Assembly: GCA_020426085.1 (NCBI GenBank)
Contig: JAGQQP010000028.1
Span: 1 to 16,740, forward strand
Length of the DNA stretch: 16,740 nt
Direction of reading: 5' to 3'
Origin: Planctomycetaceae bacterium
GTDB taxonomy: Bacteria > Planctomycetota > Planctomycetia > Planctomycetales > Planctomycetaceae
Shown: one piece after another, positions 14,494 to 16,740 of the stretch
How the letters are laid out: each line of letters begins with the position of its first letter
How positions within the stretch are numbered: position 1 is the stretch's first letter
Program-made: the position numbers and the translations under genes
Notes under the pieces: generated by a model
Databases searched by the model: none
Told to the model about the DNA's origin: nothing
The model's input: only the letters and a program-made list of their open reading frames with translations

Positions 14494-14700
14494 ATGTCAA
14501 CTCAATACCCTCAACATGTTCAGTCACAGTCTTCTACTTTCATGGATGTGATCAGAATTATCCTGGCAATCATTTTGCCGCCAGTGGGAGTACTGATGCA
14601 GGTCGGACTGGGAATGCATTTCTGGTTGAACATAGTTTTAACACTGTGTGGTTATATTCCCGGGCTGGTGCATGCCGTCTGGGTCATTGCGAAAAAATAA
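14494..14700 (+). CDS. YqaE/Pmp3 family membrane protein
   Basis: This 68-residue protein has a short polar N-terminus (to about residue 15) followed by two membrane helices. The family signature is clear: IRIILAIILPPVGVLMQVG (first helix with the P-P-V-G-V motif) and FWLNIVLTLCGYIPGLVHAVWVI (second helix with the GYIPGLVHA motif). YqaE/Pmp3 proteins (UPF0057, PF01679) are small plasma-membrane proteins linked to salt and membrane-potential stress in yeast, plants and bacteria. AAGGAA 7 nt before the ATG supports the start. The TrkA-C membrane protein follows after 51 bp on the same strand and the two are probably one transcript. A pairing with ion-related proteins would suit a role in ion homeostasis, but that is inference. 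Confidence 0.94.
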   Translation: MSTQYPQHVQSQSSTFMDVIRIILAIILPPVGVLMQVGLGMHFWLNIVLTLCGYIPGLVHAVWVIAKK

Positions 14701-14751
14701 TGGAATCGCGTGAAGTTGAATCAACAATCAATCTGTGAACTGAAATAAATC

Positions 14752-15504
14752 ATGTATGCGATTATTTCACTGATAGTGATTATCGTCATATCGATTATTG
14801 TGGTCCGAGTGGCGACAGTGGCATTAACGCTGACAGGACTTTCTACACCACTGGCACGATTCCAGGCACGGTCTGCTTTTACCAGCACCGGTTTTACATC
14901 CAGTGAGACGGAAAAGGTCATGCGACACCCTGTTCGTCGTCGGATCATTATGATGTTGATGATTCTCGGCAACGCGGGAATCGTAACTGCGATTTCTTCT
15001 CTCATCATCTCCTTTGTTGGTGCAGATTCCAGTTCTGGTCTCTGGTTACGGATTACGCTTCTGGCCGGCGGTTTATCATTACTCTGGTCGCTTGTGTACA
15101 GTGAATGGATTGACCAGCACATCTCCCGCATCATTCAATCGGCTCTGCAACGTTGGACTGATCTTGAAATTCGAGATTATGCGGGACTCCTCCATTTGAC
15201 GGGAGACTATGTTGTTGTGGAGTTGAATGTAAATCCGGATGACTGGCTGGCAGAAAAAAAACTGACTGAACTCAAACTGGATACAGAAGGGATCCTGGTG
15301 CTGGGGATTGAAAAACCGGATACCAGCTATGTCGGCGCTCCCCGGGGGGAGACGCGTCTGGAGATTGACGATCGCGTCCTGCTTTATGGAAAAGCCAGTG
15401 TGTTGAGAAATCTGGATGAGCGGCGTTCCGGTGCCGCCGGTAACTGGGAACACCATAAAGCAGTCGATGAACAGCAACGAAGTGAACAGGTCACTCAGAT
15501 TTAA
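14752..15504 (+). CDS. TrkA-C domain membrane protein
   Basis: This 250-residue protein has three membrane segments: about 2-26, 65-90 and 96-117. Between the first two lies ARFQARSAFTSTGFTSSE (35-52), which resembles the pore-loop signature of Trk/Ktr potassium-transporter subunits. The C-terminal part (about 148-220) is a TrkA-C/RCK-C domain (GDYVVVELNVNPDDWLAEKKL, then DTEGILVLGIEK, then LEIDDRVLLYGK), which in Trk systems binds small regulatory ligands. Proteins of this kind are annotated as TrkA-C domain proteins or putative potassium-transport regulators; none is well studied and a channel cannot be formed by a single short segment of this type without oligomerisation. The start at 14752 has no strong ribosome site, so translation may depend on the upstream YqaE gene. 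The tail (about 225-250) is polar and probably disordered. Confidence 0.85.
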   Translation: MYAIISLIVIIVISIIVVRVATVALTLTGLSTPLARFQARSAFTSTGFTSSETEKVMRHPVRRRIIMMLMILGNAGIVTAISSLIISFVGADSSSGLWLRITLLAGGLSLLWSLVYSEWIDQHISRIIQSALQRWTDLEIRDYAGLLHLTGDYVVVELNVNPDDWLAEKKLTELKLDTEGILVLGIEKPDTSYVGAPRGETRLEIDDRVLLYGKASVLRNLDERRSGAAGNWEHHKAVDEQQRSEQVTQI

Positions 15505-15616
15505 TCTGATTCTGCTGGTCAGCATTCGATCATCTTCCAATGAATAAATTCCTCTTGACCTCGCCGAGCGGTTTACCAGGATAAGCGTCTAAATGAGTCG
15601 CGCGCGTGGTCCAGTA

Positions 15617-15706
15617 TTTGAGCAGGTAAACAGCACGAACCTGTAAAGAGATCAGCACTATAAAAGTCTCTCATTACAGCACGATTTAAACCAAAGCCTG
15701 CTCAAA
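15617..15706. repeat. inverted repeat enclosing three CAGCAC copies
   Basis: TTTGAGCAGG (15617-15626) and CCTGCTCAAA (15697-15706) are exact inverted copies 70 bp apart. Between them CAGCAC occurs at 15631, 15653 and 15678, spaced 22 and 25 bp; the first and third are in the longer direct repeat ACAGCACGA. No element boundary or gene accompanies them. Confidence 0.4.
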
Positions 15707-16581
15707 CGCACTCTGTGGATCGACACACAACGCCCCGGTTTCGCCCCGGTATGATCCGGTGTCACTCCAATATCGGTAGCATATCAGCAGGTATCGCCAG
15801 CTTTTGTTGTTCAGCTCTGCTTGACTCAATGGTGCACTTCGACAAAATCGCCACCACAAGCAGAGAGCAGGGCGGAATAAACACCCCAACCAGGCAACAG
15901 TCAGGCATAAAGTAAATCCATTCAACATCAATTTCATCCTTGTAAATAATGTTCACTGCAGCAGAAGTCTGAAGAGCTCTTCCGTCAAGTCAGTCAGTTT
16001 TCCCGGAGAATTTTTGGGGCACCTGTTTGCAATAACAATTCATCAGGCAGAGATTTCTGTAAGACAGATCCTACCAGATTTCACCCGCAGCCTTAGATCT
16101 GAAAATCCTGAAGTAATTCCGGCAGACAAAAACAGATTACGCTTTTTTTCCGGAGCCGAGGTTGCAGATCGTTCACTCTCGCGTCCTGCATATTATTGCG
16201 TCCGGGGTGCAATATCTTGCACGTGATTTCTCGCAGGATCGGATTGCTGATCCATAAATTGATTTGACTACGGATACGAACAGAAAAATTTTCAATTCGA
16301 AAACCACTACATTTCAGGAGATATAACTCATTCTGAGTCAACATTGTCGATAATTTAGATCAGCCGGTATGCTGATTGCATTAGGGAAAATTGTTTGTTC
16401 ATTTTCGAAATCCAGATAGTCAGCAAGGCAAATCTTTCGCTCAGGCTGACGACTTAATGTGTCTGGTCTCGTTGCAATATTGAAAATCATTTTCACCCCT
16501 GCCTGGTGTAACATCACTCAGGCTCACGTTTACTTACAATGTTACCATCGGTATTCCCGTCTACATGTTGGTTGCACAGGT

Positions 16582-16611
16582 GGTCATGAAAACTATTCCA
16601 GTGGCATGACC
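16582..16611 (+). promoter_or_regulatory. first hairpin of a two-hairpin unit
   Basis: GGTCATG (16582-16588) pairs with CATGACC (16605-16611) around a 16-nt loop. It immediately precedes the stronger hairpin at 16618-16652, suggesting a folded transcript end or leader. Confidence 0.4.
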
Positions 16612-16617
16612 CGGATC

Positions 16618-16660
16618 GCTCTGGCTGGAACGTCCTGATATCCAGCCAGAGCATGTTTTA
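16618..16660 (+). terminator. likely intrinsic terminator or attenuator before the gene at 16718
   Basis: GCTCTGGCTGGA (16618-16629) and TCCAGCCAGAGC (16641-16652) form a perfect 12-bp stem with an 11-nt loop, followed by ATGTTTTAA. The short T run makes it a reasonable Rho-independent terminator on the plus strand. No gene ends just upstream, so it may end a small RNA or attenuate the leader of the gene at 16718. Confidence 0.55.
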
Positions 16661-16717
16661 AAACTTGTGATTACTCCTGATTTGGATGTAGTAGAAACCT
16701 GAGACAAGGAGATACTG

Positions 16718-16740
16718 ATGGTTCCTTCACATATAAAATA
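16718..16740 (+). CDS. start of an unidentified gene, cut by the window edge
   Basis: ATG at 16718-16720 is preceded by AAGGAG at 16706-16711 with 6-nt spacing, a near-ideal ribosome site and the best in this region. Only seven codons (MVPSHIK) are visible, so nothing can be said about the product. It is preceded by the hairpin-terminator unit at 16582-16652. Confidence 0.6.

Larger units (their letters stand above)
15505..16717. other. 1.2-kb stretch without a convincing gene
   Basis: Candidate ORFs on both strands (up to 83 residues) lack good ribosome sites and resemble no known protein. The stretch holds the 10-bp inverted repeat and CAGCAC repeats at 15617-15706, a tandem CGCCCCGGT at 15731-15750, a 12-bp palindrome GAAGAGCTCTTC at 15971-15982, GTGCAA/TTGCAC at 16207-16222, ATCAGC/GCTGAT at 16359-16376, and a double hairpin at 16582-16652. 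It may be a decayed gene region with a regulatory leader for the gene at its right edge. Confidence 0.6.

Noticed and set aside
15731..15750. Tandem CGCCCCGGT as the start of a repeat array
   Set aside because: Only two copies are present; no array or spacers.
15686..15937. 83-residue minus-strand ORF with a signal-peptide-like start
   Set aside because: AAGG abuts the ATG with no spacing, the sequence after the hydrophobic start is unlike any family known to me, and another frame there looks equally plausible. A decayed small lipoprotein gene is possible but unsupported.

Overview
The window looks like chromosomal DNA from a planctomycete, most likely a Gimesia-like marine genus. This is an inference from moderate GC, repeated small stress-type membrane proteins, PRC-barrel proteins, a short lipoprotein with an ETPGGE-type core, and several sigma-54 features. 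No rRNA, tRNA, CRISPR or transposase was seen.

Left part (1-5000): the 3' end of an AI-2E family membrane transporter gene; a convergent alkaline-phosphatase-superfamily phosphodiesterase; an ANTAR response regulator whose receiver domain has lost its phosphorylation residues; a GlsB/YeaQ-type small membrane protein; and a DUF2254 membrane protein. Middle part (5000-7500, mostly minus strand): a secreted PRC-barrel gene broken by a nonsense codon and a frameshift, a CsbD-type protein, a small lipoprotein and an intact double PRC-barrel protein. A very good sigma-54 (-24/-12) promoter sits just upstream of the last of these. Next comes a short structured RNA candidate on the minus strand, ending in a textbook intrinsic terminator.

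Right part (7900-15500, plus strand): an NtrC-family sigma-54 activator; a second very good sigma-54 promoter leading through a long hairpin-rich leader into a 55-residue DUF1328 membrane protein; a single-span hypothetical protein; a soluble PAS-GAF-PAS hybrid histidine kinase with two receivers and an HPt domain; a YqaE/Pmp3 peptide; and a TrkA-C domain membrane protein. From 15505 to 16717 there is no convincing gene, only short repeats and a hairpin pair before a new gene that starts at 16718.

Working model (inference): the hybrid kinase and the NtrC-type regulator form a phosphorelay. With sigma-54 they turn on local envelope and osmotic stress genes, at least the double PRC-barrel gene and DUF1328, possibly YqaE. 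A loosely shared motif lies 110-140 bp upstream of both strong sigma-54 promoters and could be the activator site. The phosphorylation-independent ANTAR protein would add an RNA-level antitermination layer. None of the individual families is new; the local sigma-54 circuit, the small RNA candidate and the pseudo-receiver ANTAR protein are the parts most worth testing.
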